NCBI RefSeq assembly: GCF_018687715.1
Contig: NC_056766.1
Location: 21,900,001-21,964,000 of the forward strand
From: Carya illinoinensis
Taxonomy: Eukaryota > Streptophyta > Magnoliopsida > Fagales > Juglandaceae
Direction of reading: 5' to 3'
Length of the DNA: 64,000 nt
The notes under the pieces were generated by a model that made no database searches, had not been told where the DNA came from, and saw nothing but the letters and a program-made list of their open reading frames with translations. Shown piece after piece: positions 1-13,528 of the stretch (its first letter is position 1; the number at the start of each line of letters is the position of its first letter). The translations under genes and the position numbers were made by a program.

Positions 1-3000
1 AGTAAAGGTAATGATTTTAAAAATATTTGAGTTATTGTTATATTTTTTTGGTTCACTTATTATGGAAAACATGACTTATTTTTTTGTTTTTTTTAAGTTT
101 CAGGCAAATAGTCGAGGCTTTTTGGTTTCTCTGTCTTCTTCATTTGCTTCTTTTGCCGTCTTATCTTATCATCTCTTCTGCACTATTACTATTTAAGGTA
201 TATCCTCCGTCCCGAACAAATTTAACTTAGTAGTTTATTCTAGTTCATTTCAAATTTTTTTACCATAGTTAACTATTTTAATTCTTTAAATTTTTTACAA
301 TAATTCGAATGATTGAAACTTTAATGAGATTTATATTATCAATTAATCTGAAACATTAAATTTAATTGTTTCACCTACAAAAGAAGCACTTTTTTATATT
401 GTTTATTATATTACAATTAATAGATATTATCTTATTACCAAGTTTTTTATATTAATAGATGTTATTTTTTCAAGGCGTTGAGGTAATTTAATCGCAAAAG
501 CTTTGGATAGCAGAACGAAAGGCGATATCTTTATATATTTCAATCAACTCAACTATGCATTGCAAGGTTAGTAGTTACTTACGATTTATTTACTTTTTTC
601 TAGTTTGCTACACATATTTTGGTACTCTCATCTAATTCAATTCTTAAGTTTCATACTAACAATATTTTAAAATGAATGAAACGAATGTCATTTACAACAG
701 AAAGACGATTGCTGCGGAATGAATGACTCATCCAAGGTTAGTAAATTAATCACTCTCTTAGACTTTTGTATTCCATAAACGATACACACACAAATACATA
801 AACACAAACATACACATATACATACAAACACGCGCGCACACAGACATACACTAACATACATACATACATACATACATACATACATACATACAACATATAT
901 ACATACATCTGTACATACATACATACATTCATACATACATGCATACATACATCCATACATATATGCATACACACACATACACAGATGAACATATACATAC
1001 ATTCATACACGCACAAACATACACAGACTCTTCCATACAAATGCACACACAGACACAAACGTACATATATAAATACATGTGCATTTACACCCATGCATGT
1101 ATACATATGGATGCGTGATTGAGTTTGACGAAGAGGAAATTGGAGTAAAGGTAATGATCTTAAAAATATTTGAGTTATTGTTATATTTTTTTGGTTCACT
1201 TATTATGGAAAACATGACTTATTTTTTTGTTTTTTTTAAGTTTCAGACAAATAGTCGAGGCTTTGATGGTTTCTCTGTCTTCATTTGCTTCTTTTGCCGT
1301 CTCATGTTATCATCTCTTCTGCACTATTACTATTTAAGGTATATCCTCCATCTCGGACAAATTTAACTTAGTAGTTTATTCTAGTTCATTTGAAATTTTT
1401 TTACCATAGTAAACTATTTTAATTCTTTAAATTTTTTACAATAATTCAAATGATTGAAACTTTAATGAGATTTATATTATCAATTAATCTGAAACATTAA
1501 ATTTAATTGTTTCACTTATAAAAGAAGCACTTTTTTATATTGTTTATTATATTAGAATTAATAGATATTATCCTATAACAAGTTTTTTATATTAATAGAT
1601 GTTATTTTTTCAAGGCGTTGAGGCAATTTAATCGCAAAAGCTTTGGATAGCAGAACGAAAGGCGATATCTTTGTATATTTCAATCAACTCAACTATGCAT
1701 TGCAAGGTGAGTAGTTACTTACGATTTATTTACTTTCTTCTATTTTGCTACACATATTTTGGTACTCTCATCTAATTCAGTTATTAAGTTTCATACTAAC
1801 GATATTTTGAAATGAATGAAACGAATGTCATTTACAACAGAAAGACGATTGCTGCAGAATGAATGACTCATCCAAGGTTAGTAAATTAATCACTCTCTTT
1901 GACCTTTGTATTCCATAAACGATACACACACAAATACATAAACACAAACATACACATATACATACAAACACGCGCGCACACACACATACACTTACATACT
2001 TACATACATACATACATCCAACATATATACATACATCTGTACATACATACATACATACATACATGCATACATATATCCATACATATATGCATACACACAC
2101 ACATACACAGATGAACATATACATACATTCATACACGCACAAACATACACAGACTCTTGCAGACACATACACACAGAGACACAAACATACATATACAAAT
2201 ACATGTGCATATACAGACATACACGTATACCTATGGATGCGTTATTGAGTTTGAAGAAGAGGAAATTGGAGTAAAGGTAATGATTTTAAAAATATTTGAG
2301 TTATTGTTATATTTTTTTGGTTCACTTATTATGGAAAACATGACTTATTTTTTTGTTTTTTTTAAGTTTCAGGCAAATAGTCGAGGCTTTTTGGTTTCTC
2401 TGTCTTCTTCATTTGCTTCTTTTGCCGTCTTATCTTATCATCTCTTCTGCACTATTACTATTTAAGGTATATCCTCCGTCCCGAACAAATTTAACTTAGT
2501 AGTTTATTCTAGTTCATTTCAAATTTTTTTACCATAGTTAACTATTTTAATTCTTTAAATTTTTTACAATAATTCGAATGATTGAAACTTTAATGAGATT
2601 TATATTATCAATTAATCTGAAACATTAAATTTAATTGTTTCACCTACAAAAGAAGCACTTTTTTATATTGTTTATTATATTACAATTAATAGATATTATC
2701 TTATTACCAAGTTTTTTATATTAATAGATGTTATTTTTTCAAGGCGTTGAGGTAATTTAATCGCAAAAGCTTTGGATAGCAGAACGAAAGGCGATATCTT
2801 TATATATTTCAATCAACTCAACTATGCATTGCAAGGTTAGTAGTTACTTACGATTTATTTACTTTTTTCTAGTTTGCTACACATATTTTGGTACTCTCAT
2901 CTAATTCAATTCTTAAGTTTCATACTAACAATATTTTAAAATGAATGAAACGAATGTCATTTACAACAGAAAGACGATTGCTGCGGAATGAATGACTCAT

Positions 3001-6000
3001 CCAAGGTTAGTAAATTAATCACTCTCTTAGACTTTTGTATTCCATAAACGATACACACACAAATACATAAACACAAACATACACATATACATACAAACAC
3101 GCGCGCACACAGACATACACTAACATACATACATACATACATACATACATACATACATACAACATATATACATACATCTGTACATACATACATACATTCA
3201 TACATACATGCATACATACATCCATACATATATGCATACACACACATACACAGATGAACATATACATACATTCATACACGCACAAACATACACAGACTCT
3301 TCCATACAAATGCACACACAGACACAAACGTACATATATAAATACATGTGCATTTACACCCATGCATGTATACATATGGATGCGTGATTGAGTTTGACGA
3401 AGAGGAAATTGGAGTAAAGGTAATGATCTTAAAAATATTTGAGTTATTGTTATATTTTTTTGGTTCACTTATTATGGAAAACATGACTTATTTTTTTGTT
3501 TTTTTTAAGTTTCAGACAAATAGTCGAGGCTTTGATGGTTTCTCTGTCTTCATTTGCTTCTTTTGCCGTCTCATGTTATCATCTCTTCTGCACTATTACT
3601 ATTTAAGGTATATCCTCCATCTCGGACAAATTTAACTTAGTAGTTTATTCTAGTTCATTTGAAATTTTTTTACCATAGTAAACTATTTTAATTCTTTAAA
3701 TTTTTTACAATAATTCAAATGATTGAAACTTTAATGAGATTTATATTATCAATTAATCTGAAACATTAAATTTAATTGTTTCACTTATAAAAGAAGCACT
3801 TTTTTATATTGTTTATTATATTAGAATTAATAGATATTATCCTATAACAAGTTTTTTATATTAATAGATGTTATTTTTTCAAGGCGTTGAGGCAATTTAA
3901 TCGCAAAAGCTTTGGATAGCAGAACGAAAGGCGATATCTTTGTATATTTCAATCAACTCAACTATGCATTGCAAGGTGAGTAGTTACTTACGATTTATTT
4001 ACTTTCTTCTATTTTGCTACACATATTTTGGTACTCTCATCTAATTCAGTTATTAAGTTTCATACTAACGATATTTTGAAATGAATGAAACGAATGTCAT
4101 TTACAACAGAAAGACGATTGCTGCAGAATGAATGACTCATCCAAGGTTAGTAAATTAATCACTCTCTTTGACCTTTGTATTCCATAAACGATACACACAC
4201 AAATACATAAACACAAACATACACATATACATACAAACACGCGCGCACACACACATACACTTACATACTTACATACATACATACATCCAACATATATACA
4301 TACATCTGTACATACATACATACATACATACATGCATACATATATCCATACATATATGCATACACACACACATACACAGATGAACATATACATACATTCA
4401 TACACGCACAAACATACACAGACTCTTGCAGACACATACACACAGAGACACAAACATACATATACAAATACATGTGCATATACAGACATACACGTATACC
4501 TATGGATGCGTTATTGAGTTTGAAGAAGAGGAAATTGGAGTAAAGGTAATGATCTTAAAAATATTTGAGTTATTGTTATATTTTTTTGGTTCACTTATTA
4601 TGGAAAACATGTCTTACTTTTTTGTTTTTTTTAAGTTTCAGGCAAATAGTCGAGGCTTTTTGGTTTCTCTGTCTTCTTCATTTGCTTCTTTTGCCGTCTT
4701 ATCTTATCATCTCTTCTGCACTATTACTATTTAAGGTATATCCTCCGTCCCGAACAAATTTAACTTAGTAGTTTATTCTAGTTCATTTCAAATTTTTTTA
4801 CCATAGTTAACTATTTTAATTCTTTAAATTTTTTACAATAATTCGAATGATTGAAACTTTAATGAGATTTATATTATCAATTAATCTGAAACATTAAATT
4901 TAATTGTTTCACCTACAAAAGAAGCACTTTTTTATATTGTTTATTATATTAGAATTAATAGATATTATCTTATTACCAAGTTTTTTATATTAATAGATGT
5001 TATTTTTTCAAGGCGTTGAGGGAATTCAATCGCAAAAGCTTTGGATAGCAGAACGAAAGGCGATATCTTTATATATTTCAATCAACTCAACTATGCATTG
5101 CAAGGTTAGTAGTTACTTACGATTTATTTACTTTTTTCTAGTTTGCTACACATATTTTGGTACTCTCATCTAATTCAATTCTTAAGTTTCATACTAACGA
5201 TATTTTAAAATGAATGAAACGAATGTCATTTACAACAGAAAGACGATTGCTGCGGAATGAATGACTCATCCAAGGTTAGTAAATTAATCACTCTCTTAGA
5301 CTTTTGTATTCCATAAACGATACACACACAAATACATAAACACAAACATACACATATACATACAAACACGCGCGCACACAGACATACACTAACATACATA
5401 CATACATACATACATACATACATACAACATATATACATACATCTGTACATACATACATACATTCATACATACATGCATACATACATCCATACATATATGC
5501 ATACACACACATACACAGATGAACATATACATACATTCATACACGCACAAACATACACAGACTCTTCCATACAAATGCACACACAGACACAAACGTACAT
5601 ATATAAATACATGTGCATTTACACCCATGCATGTATACATATGGATGCGTGATTGAGTTTGACGAAGAGGAAATTGGAGTAAAGGTAATGATCTTAAAAA
5701 TATTTGAGTTATTCTTATATTTTTTTGGTTCACTTATTATGGAAAACATGACTTATTTTTTTGTTTTTTTTAAGTTTCAGACAAATAGTCGAGGCTTTGA
5801 TGGTTTCTCTGTCTTCATTTGCTTCTTTTGCCGTCTCATGTTATCATCTCTTCTGCACTATTACTATTTAAGGTATATCCTCCATCTCGGACAAATTTAA
5901 CTTAGTAGTTTATTCTAGTTCATTTGAAATTTTTTTACCATAGTAAACTATTTTAATTCTTTAAATTTTTTACAATAATTCAAATGATTGAAACTTTAAT

Positions 6001-8190
6001 GAGATTTATATTATCAATTAATCTGAAACATTAAATTTAATTGTTTCACTTATAAAAGAAGCACTTTTTTATATTGTTTATTATATTAGAATTAATAGAT
6101 ATTATCCTATAACAAGTTTTTTATATTAATAGATGTTATTTTTTCAAGGCGTTGAGGCAATTTAATCGCAAAAGCTTTGGATAGCAGAACGAAAGGCGAT
6201 ATCTTTGTATATTTCAATCAACTCAACTATGCATTGCAAGGTGAGTAGTTACTTACGATTTATTTACTTTCTTCTATTTTGCTACACATATTTTGGTACT
6301 CTCATCTAATTCAGTTATTAAGTTTCATACTAACGATATTTTGAAATGAATGAAACGAATGTCATTTACAACAGAAAGACGATTGCTGCAGAATGAATGA
6401 CTCATCCAAGGTTAGTAAATTAATCACTCTCTTTGACCTTTGTATTCCATAAACGATACACACACAAATACATAAACACAAACATACACATATACATACA
6501 AACACGCGCGCACACACACATACACTTACATACTTACATACATACATACATCCAACATATATACATACATCTGTACATACATACATACATACATACATGC
6601 ATACATATATCCATACATATATGCATACACACACACATACACAGATGAACATATACATACATTCATACACGCACAAACATACACAGACTCTTGCAGACAC
6701 ATACACACAGAGACACAAACATACATATACAAATACATGTGCATATACAGACATACACGTATACCTATGGATGCGTTATTGAGTTTGAAGAAGAGGAAAT
6801 TGGAGTAAAGGTAATGATCTTAAAAATATTTGAGTTATTGTTATTTTTTTGTTTTTTTTAAGTTTCAGACAAATAGTCGAGGCTTTTTGGTTTCTCTGTC
6901 TTCTTCATTTGCTTCTTTTGCCGTCTCATGTTATCATCTCTTCTGCACTATTACTATTTAAGGTATATCCTCCATCTCGGACAAATTTAACTTAGTAGTT
7001 TATTCTAGTTCATTTGAAATTTTTTTACCATTGTTAACTATTTTAATTCTTTAAATTTTTTACAATAATTCAAATGATTGAAACTTTAATGAGATTTATA
7101 TTATCAATTAATCTGAAACATTAAATTTAATTGTTTCACTTATAAAAGAAGCACTTTTTTATATTGTTTATTATATTAGAATTAATAGATATTATCCTAT
7201 AACAAGTTTTTTATATTAATAGATGTTATTTTTTCAAGGCGTTGAGGCAATTTAATCGCAAAAGCTTTGGATAGCAGAACGAAAGGCGATATCTTTATAT
7301 ATTGGAATCAACTCAATTATGCATTGCAAGGTGAGTAGTTACTTACGATTTATTTACTTTTTTCTATTTTGCTACACATATTTTGGTACTCTCATCTAAT
7401 TCAATTATTAAGTTTCATACTAACGATATTTTAAAATGAATGAAACGAATGTCATTTATAACAGAAAGACGATTGCTGCGGAATGAATGACTCATCCAAG
7501 GTTAGTAAATTAATCACTCTCTTAGACTTTTGTATTCCATAAACGATACACACACAAATACATAAACACAAACATACACATATACATTCAAGCACGCGCG
7601 CACACAGACATACACTTACATGCATACATACATACATACATACATACATACAACATATATACATACATACAACATATATACATACATCTGTACATACATA
7701 CATACATACATACATGCATACATACATCCATACATATATGCATACACACACATACACAGATGAACATATACATACATTCATACAAGCACAAACATACACA
7801 GACTCTTGCATACACATACACACACAGACACAAACGTACATATATAAATACATGTGCATTTACATTCATGCACGTATACATATGGATGTGTTATTGAGTT
7901 TGAAGAAGAGGAAATTGGAGTAAAGGTAATGATCTAAAAAATATTTGAGTTATTGTTATATTTTTTTGGTTCACTTTTTATGGAAAACATGACTTATTTT
8001 TTTATTTTTTTTAAGTTTCAGACAAATAGTGGAGGCTTTTTGGTTTCTCTGTCTTCTTCATTTCCTTCTTTTGCCGTCTCATGTTATCATCTCTTCTGCA
8101 CTATTACTATTTAAGGTATATCCTCTGTCCCGGACAAATTTAACTTAGTAGTTTATTTTAGTTCATTTCAAATTTTTTTCCGTAGTTAAC
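1..8190. repeat. Tandem array of ~1.13 kb units, left block
   Basis: The landmark AGTAAAGGTAATGAT recurs at 1, 1144, 2270, 3413, 4539, 5678, 6804 and 7919, giving units of 1143, 1126, 1143, 1126, 1139, 1126 and 1115 bp. Long and short units alternate, so the real period at the left end is a 2269-bp dimer. Each unit has an AT-rich half and a 300-350 bp CATA/CACA-rich stretch. Positions 1-2269 and 2270-4538 look almost base-identical, which suggests recent homogenisation. No unit holds a credible gene: open frames in the CATA stretch are low-complexity. The array is cut by the window start and by an LTR at 8191. Confidence 0.95.
781..1105. repeat. CATA/CACA-rich tract inside each array unit (first example)
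   Basis: This stretch is dominated by (CATA)n with CACA and CATATA variants. A recognisable copy lies in every unit, for example near 1921-2230, 3050-3370, 4190-4500, 7551-7880, 9721-10005 and 17117-17400. The number of CATA steps differs between unit types and explains much of the unit length variation. It behaves as a microsatellite embedded in a larger satellite unit and produces spurious Met/Tyr/Val/Cys-rich or Thr/His/Ile-rich reading frames on the two strands. Confidence 0.9.
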
Positions 8191-9207
8191 TGAAAAAGCA
8201 GTGGTTCTACACAGCACTACACCTAGAGGGGGGTGAATAGGTGTAATCTAATTTTTATGGCCTTTTGAAAATTAATCAAACAAGCAGTTAATAAATAAAT
8301 CAAATAACACAAATAATCAACACATGATTTTGTTCACGGAGTGGAAACTCATTTGAAGAACATCTTCAAAATCTAAAACCACTCCGGGTGTAAGACACCA
8401 CCTCAAATCCACTATAGAAACTTTAGTTTGTTACAACCAATTTAGAGACACTCACAAAACCTTTGTAGTAGCTAAACTTGGCTTGCAACACCACGAGTGA
8501 CCCACTCGATCTCTACACGCATGTAGTGTCGGAACTCCGACCTTCCTATAGCTTCCCACGAGAACTTCTCGATCTCTGCATCAACGGCAGCTCCGAACTC
8601 TTCCGGCCAACAAAAATGTCCACTTCAATGGACTCAAGTAAGAGTTGATTTTGTGTATGTTGTGGTGGAGACGTGTTTATCCAAGAAAGGATCAACCAAA
8701 TGGGGGAGAGGTTGCTCTAAGAAGTTCTTGGAGGCCCTTAGGGTTTTTGCTCTGATTCTCCACACATAGAACAGAAGCTAACATGTTCTATTTATAGTTC
8801 CCATCAAATGAGGCGTTCAAAACCCTACATTGTAAGTGATCTGGAACATTGGCTCGAGCGAAGTGTCGAGCGAAGGTCGAGCGCCGAAATCTGCCTGAGT
8901 TCGCTCGAGCGCCATGTCGAGCGAGTATCGAGCGGTCGACTCTGCCTGAGTTCGCTCGAGCGAGGGTCGAGCGACACACTCTGCCTGGGTTCGCTTGAGC
9001 TCAGTGTCGAGCGAGGGTCGAGCGGTTGAATCTGCCTGATTTCGCTCGAGCGCTCTGTCGAGCGAGGGTCGAGCGAAGTCGCTTCTTTTGACCAATAATG
9101 AGCACACTTCCAGCCCACTTCAAGCCTTCCGCAACAACACTTGTTACAACACTATTTTACACAGGTTTTCACAAGAATATGCCAACACACTCATTTTTCC
9201 CTAAACA
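8191..9207 (-). mobile_element. Solo LTR of a SIRE-like copia family
   Basis: The sequence runs from TGAAAAAGC to CTAAACA (TG...CA) and is bracketed by the 5-bp direct repeat TTAAC at 8186-8190 and 9208-9212. It interrupts an array unit at its TAGTTAACTATTTT site. It is nearly identical to the LTR at 15575-16603 but has a 12-bp deletion in its TCGAGCG minisatellite and a CTAAACA rather than CTCAACA end. Orientation is inferred from the related element to the right, whose gag and primer site are on the minus strand. No internal region adjoins it. Confidence 0.93.
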
Positions 9208-10360
9208 TTAACTATTTTGATTCTTTAAATTTTTTACAATAATTCAAATGATTGAAGCTTTGATGAGATTTATATTATCAATTAATCTGAAACATTAAAT
9301 TTAATTGTTTCACTTACAAAAGAAGCACTTTTTTATATTGTTTATTATATTAGAATTAATAGATATTATCTTATTACCAAGTTTTTTATATTAATAGATG
9401 TTATTTTTTCAAGGCGTTGAGGCAATTTAATCGTAAAAGCTTTGGGTAGAAGAACGAAAGGCGGTGTCTATATATATTTCAATCAACTGAACTTTGCATC
9501 GCAAGGTTAGTAGTTACTTACGATTTTTTTACTTTGTTCTATCTTGCTCCCCATATTTTTGTACTCTCATCTAATTCAATTCTTAAGTTTCATACTAACG
9601 ATATTTTAAAATGAATGAAACAAATGTCATTTACAACAGAAAGACGATTGCTGCGGAATGAATGACTCATCCAAGGTTAGTAAATTAATCACTCTCTTAA
9701 ACTTTTGTATTCCATAAACGATACGCACACAAATACATAAACACAGACATACACATATACATACAAACACGCGCGCACACACACATACACTTACATACAT
9801 AAATACATACAACATATATACATACATCTGTACATACATACATCCATACATACATGCATACATACATCCATACATATATGCATACACACACATACACAGA
9901 TGAACATATACATACATTCATACACGCACAAACATAGACATACACACAGACACAAACATACATATATAAATACATGTGCATATACACACATACACATATA
10001 CATATGGATGCGTGATTGAGTTTGAAGAAGAGGAAATTGGAGTAAAGGTAATGATCTTAAAATTATGTGAGTTATTGTTATATTTTTTTGGTTCACTTTT
10101 TCTGGTAAACATGACTTATTTTTGTTTTTTTTTTAGTTTCAGACAAATAGTGGAGGCTTTTTGGTTTCTCTGTCTTCTTCATTTGCTTCTTTTGCCGTCT
10201 CATGTTATCATCTCTTCTGCACTATTACTATTTAAGGTATATCCTCCGTCCCGGACAAATTTAACTTAGTAGTTTATTCTAGTTCATTTCAAATTTTTTT
10301 ACCATAGTTAACTATTTTAATTCTTTTAATTTTTTACGATAATTCAAATGATTGAAACGT
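9208..10360. repeat. Tandem array, segment between the solo LTR and the gag element
   Basis: This completes the unit interrupted at 8190 and starts the next one (landmark at 10041). It stops abruptly at GAAACGT, position 10360, where retroelement internal sequence begins. It shares private variants with 16604-17756 (TATTTTGATTC, GAAGCTTTGATG, TGCATCGCAAGG) that are absent from units 1-7. The two segments, each with the LTR on its left, are therefore recent duplicates of each other. Confidence 0.9.
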
Positions 10361-10535
10361 GTTAGTACAAGTAAATCAACAGAAATAACCAAAAGCTGCT
10401 GTTCCCCCAAAACAAGAAAAAAATGTGTTAGTCCAAGTAACACTCCCCCTGAGTTAGTACTGTACTACTCCCCCTCAACAATATCTCCCCCTCAACAATC
10501 AATCTCCCCCTTTTTGTCACAAGAAGCCAAGGGTC

Positions 10536-11651
10536 TCAATCATCACCATCGGCATCCTCATCATCCTCATTGAGCTGCCTCTCGATGTCATTGAAGCGTT
10601 GAGTCACAAGTTGTTGCAGGTTGTCAACTTTCACCTCAAGGCTGTCGAACCGGGCGTCAAGACGAGCTAGATACTCAAGTACCTGCTGAAGACTGGGCTC
10701 CGACGAACCGGGGGCTGAGGAAGATGGCTGAGAGCTAGATGGGGCCGAGGTAGACGGCTGAGAACTAGATGGACGAGAGCTCGAAGGCTGAGAGGAGGGA
10801 GCAGGAGGATGCTCAACACGGATAGGCTGTGGAGTTGTGTGAGCACGACTCAACTGGACTGTCCTACGACCAATAGGAGCCTTAAGTGCAATTCTAGGCT
10901 CCTGAGGATGGAAAGCAACAGATTGGGAGAGAGCTATTCGGGTGATTAAACACGGTAAGGGCAAACCAGTCCGTGTTTTGGAGGACCGATACGCCTCAAC
11001 AATAACCCGACACAAAAGACTTCCTAGATCAATGGAGACACCATTGATCAAGGCATACAGCAGACGGGCACGGTCAAGACCCACATCACTATTATGACCA
11101 GTAGGATCTAAGTTCGTAAGAACAATCCTACTAAGAATGAGGTGATCGGGGGTAAAACGAGCAGTTGAAATAGGGGTTGTCCCTTCCCAACTACTAGGTC
11201 GGCCACAAAGACAAGTAGCAATGACTTGTGGACTTGGAGGAGATGTCCGTGAGTAGGGAAACTCAGGATAGAGCTCACGAGGGGCATTTAGCAGAGTCGC
11301 TATCATGCCCGGAGTGACTCGGAAAACAACATTCCTGAGACTGACTTCAAATGAGTCATCAACAGATATGTCATGAATATTGGAGTAAAACTCCCTAACC
11401 AACTCCACAGAAGGAGTGGGATGACCAGTGGTCAATGCCTGCCACTGACGAGACTCAAAAATACGGGGAATTATAGTCTCGGTAAGCTCACCTAATGTCA
11501 CTTCACGCTCGACTATGGGAGTACGATGCGAGAAGTTCTGAGAGTATAACTCTTGGGCTCGGGCACTATGGAATTGGGCTTGAGCGGGTGCAGGGGGGTT
11601 TTGGCGAGGACGAACACGTCGAGACATGGTTTCAGCTGTAGACAGAGTCAA
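10536..11651 (-). CDS. Second ORF of the gag-only element; plant transposon protein-type domain
   Basis: This 371-codon intact ORF begins MTLSTAETMSRRVRPRQN. The central part (about residues 70-260) includes FYSNIHDISVDDSFEVSLRN and VTPGMIATLLNAPRE and resembles the 'putative plant transposon protein' domain common in large plant retroelements. The biochemical role of that domain is unknown. Residues ~280-330 are a Ser/Pro/Gln-rich low-complexity linker. The C-terminus has short heptad-like stretches (LEYLARLDARFDSLEVKVDNL) suggesting a coiled coil, then an acidic tail. It lies 3' of gag in the same orientation with ~1.9 kb of non-coding sequence between. The ORF is open, but nothing shows that it is expressed. 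The family assignment is from memory of motif style, so moderate. Confidence 0.65.
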   Translation of the reverse strand: MTLSTAETMSRRVRPRQNPPAPAQAQFHSARAQELYSQNFSHRTPIVEREVTLGELTETIIPRIFESRQWQALTTGHPTPSVELVREFYSNIHDISVDDSFEVSLRNVVFRVTPGMIATLLNAPRELYPEFPYSRTSPPSPQVIATCLCGRPSSWEGTTPISTARFTPDHLILSRIVLTNLDPTGHNSDVGLDRARLLYALINGVSIDLGSLLCRVIVEAYRSSKTRTGLPLPCLITRIALSQSVAFHPQEPRIALKAPIGRRTVQLSRAHTTPQPIRVEHPPAPSSQPSSSRPSSSQPSTSAPSSSQPSSSAPGSSEPSLQQVLEYLARLDARFDSLEVKVDNLQQLVTQRFNDIERQLNEDDEDADGDD

Positions 11652-13058
11652 CGACGTTAGACAAGGCTAAGGCAATGCAAAGACGTGATGGATGCATGCA
11701 TGCTGACGCAACAATGCCAACTAACAATGCAAGACTCGGTGCATGCCCGATGTCACTCCTCATTTTTCAAAACAATAACAAATGCCTAGGTCAAAGTGTC
11801 CCATATGCATGCTAATGCCTACTCATGTGAAAGACCAACATGCATGCTAATGCCAACCACATTCATGACACATATGCAATGACAACTCAAGCCATTTACA
11901 AGCTAATGCCAACCCATTTGCAAGCGGAAGCCAATTCATGTGCATGACTCATGTGCATGACACATGCAATGACAACCCATATGTAAGCCAATGCCAACCC
12001 ATGTACATGACTCATGTTAAACGATGCCAAACCTCATGCATGACCCATGTGCATGCCAATCCTAAACCAAAATGCCTTCAAAACATAATGCAATCTTAGT
12101 GAAATGATGTCTCAAACCTAGGATAGACATGAAATAGGTATGGGAACAATGCTATACCAATGCATGATGAAAAACCAAATACAAACTTCATTTAGGCATT
12201 TTATCGAACACTTGGAGTGCATCCAAGTGTGAAACTCGGGCATAAGCCCATGGAAGTTTCAAAAACCTCCTAAATACAACCAATCCCAACAATGGCTACA
12301 CAATAGCCTCAATAAACCAAGAGAAAAGGAACAATTTCAAGAAATAAACTTCAAAAACCCCAATCCAAAACCCATATGTAAAACACACGGTAAATACCCA
12401 AAATAAATTCACCAAAACACGAAAATACAAGAGAGAAAGGGCTTTACCTTGATTTGGGGATGATTTCGGAAGGTAAGAACTTGATTAAACGAAGAAGATT
12501 GAGAAAAAGAAGAAGAAAAGCACATGGGAGGTGAAAAACTGACAACAGTGAACTGTGCTCGAGCGGCTCGAGTAGCGCTGGGTTTTTATACCAGGCGTTC
12601 GCTCGAGCGAACTTAAAACCCTCAAGCGGCTGTCGAGCGGTTGTCGCTCGAGCGGGGTCGAGCGAGACCTCCAGAAAAACACATTTTGCCCAGTTTTGAA
12701 GCACATAACACTCACATGACTTGGACAAATATTGGAAATGTCAATTTTCACACCAAGAGTACTTATCAAATGTAGAGAAGCATCATATTCCCATAAAACA
12801 CGCAATTTAAAACAAAGTATCATAAGTAATATAGACGTACGTGTTTAAAGCGGTCCTTGCTCAATCAAGAAATTCAACCGTAAGGCGTGAGTGGGGCTGG
12901 GCTGAACATGAAACCATAGGTGCTTGGGAAGCTCATTCAAGACACAGAAAGTAAAACCTAATGATGCTAGGACCTGAATCTTTATGTTTAAATACTTGTC
13001 TCAGTATGTTCAAGAAAACAGAAAACTTATTCTGTTTTTCACCCTCCTTTTTCTTTTC

Positions 13059-13093
<35 letters not shown>

Positions 13094-13528
13094 TTATTTC
13101 AACTTCACTTTTTCTTTTCCTTTTGAGATACATATTTTTGCACAAATGAACCATGATGAGGTCATCTAGCCCGTGGTCAATTCTGTATGAAGATAGAGCT
13201 TCCTACCACTGTTGATTGCCTCCCCAATAAACTCACAAGTGGTGAAATGTCAATTGACCGAGTTTGGAGTGAAGTGTGTGATGCCAGTCACAGATTACAC
13301 GAGATACTCATGTTCCAAATCTTTGTAAAATATAGAAATATGATACAAATCTCAAAAGACACATGCACTTAGATTTTAGAATTAACAACCCCACTATCAT
13401 ATAGCCCAATCATGAAGTGCATGTAGGGGCAGCAAACAACGACAAAGAAACTAGACAACAACAAACAAGAAAAATAAACAACAACAAAATAAAACAAAAA
13501 TGCATGTAATGTATGTAATGCATGCCTG
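11652..13528 (-). other. Non-coding spacer between the two ORFs of the gag-only element
   Basis: No plausible gene was seen here. 11690-12060 is rich in imperfect short repeats built from ATGCATG, AATGCCAACCCATG and CATGACTCATG. 12555-12672 carries a cluster of TCGAGCG heptamers like those in the LTR. 13061-13092 is a T-rich tract with a run of more than 25 T. A pol region would be expected here in an autonomous copia element but is absent. Confidence 0.7.
12555..12672. repeat. Internal TCGAGCG heptamer cluster
   Basis: CTCGAGCGG, GCTCGAGCGAAC, TGTCGAGCGG, CGCTCGAGCG and GGTCGAGCGAG occur within ~120 bp. This is the same vocabulary as the 51-bp minisatellite in the element's LTRs. CGCTCGAGCG is self-complementary. 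Function is unknown. Confidence 0.75.

Noticed and set aside
161..260. Stowaway MITE in each unit, from TATCCTCCGTCCC
   Set aside because: Only one end resembles the family; no matching inverted end with TA duplication was found. Kept only as a comment on possible origin.
688..7881. Many open frames rich in Met-Tyr-Val-Cys or Thr-His-Ile over the CATA tracts
   Set aside because: They are translations of a (CATA)n microsatellite, overlap on both strands, and repeat with the array unit. No coding signature.
8788..9118. Overlapping 60-100-codon frames on both strands in the LTR (also at 16192-16514)
   Set aside because: They come from the 51-bp TCGAGCG minisatellite, whose length is a multiple of three, so frames stay open by chance.
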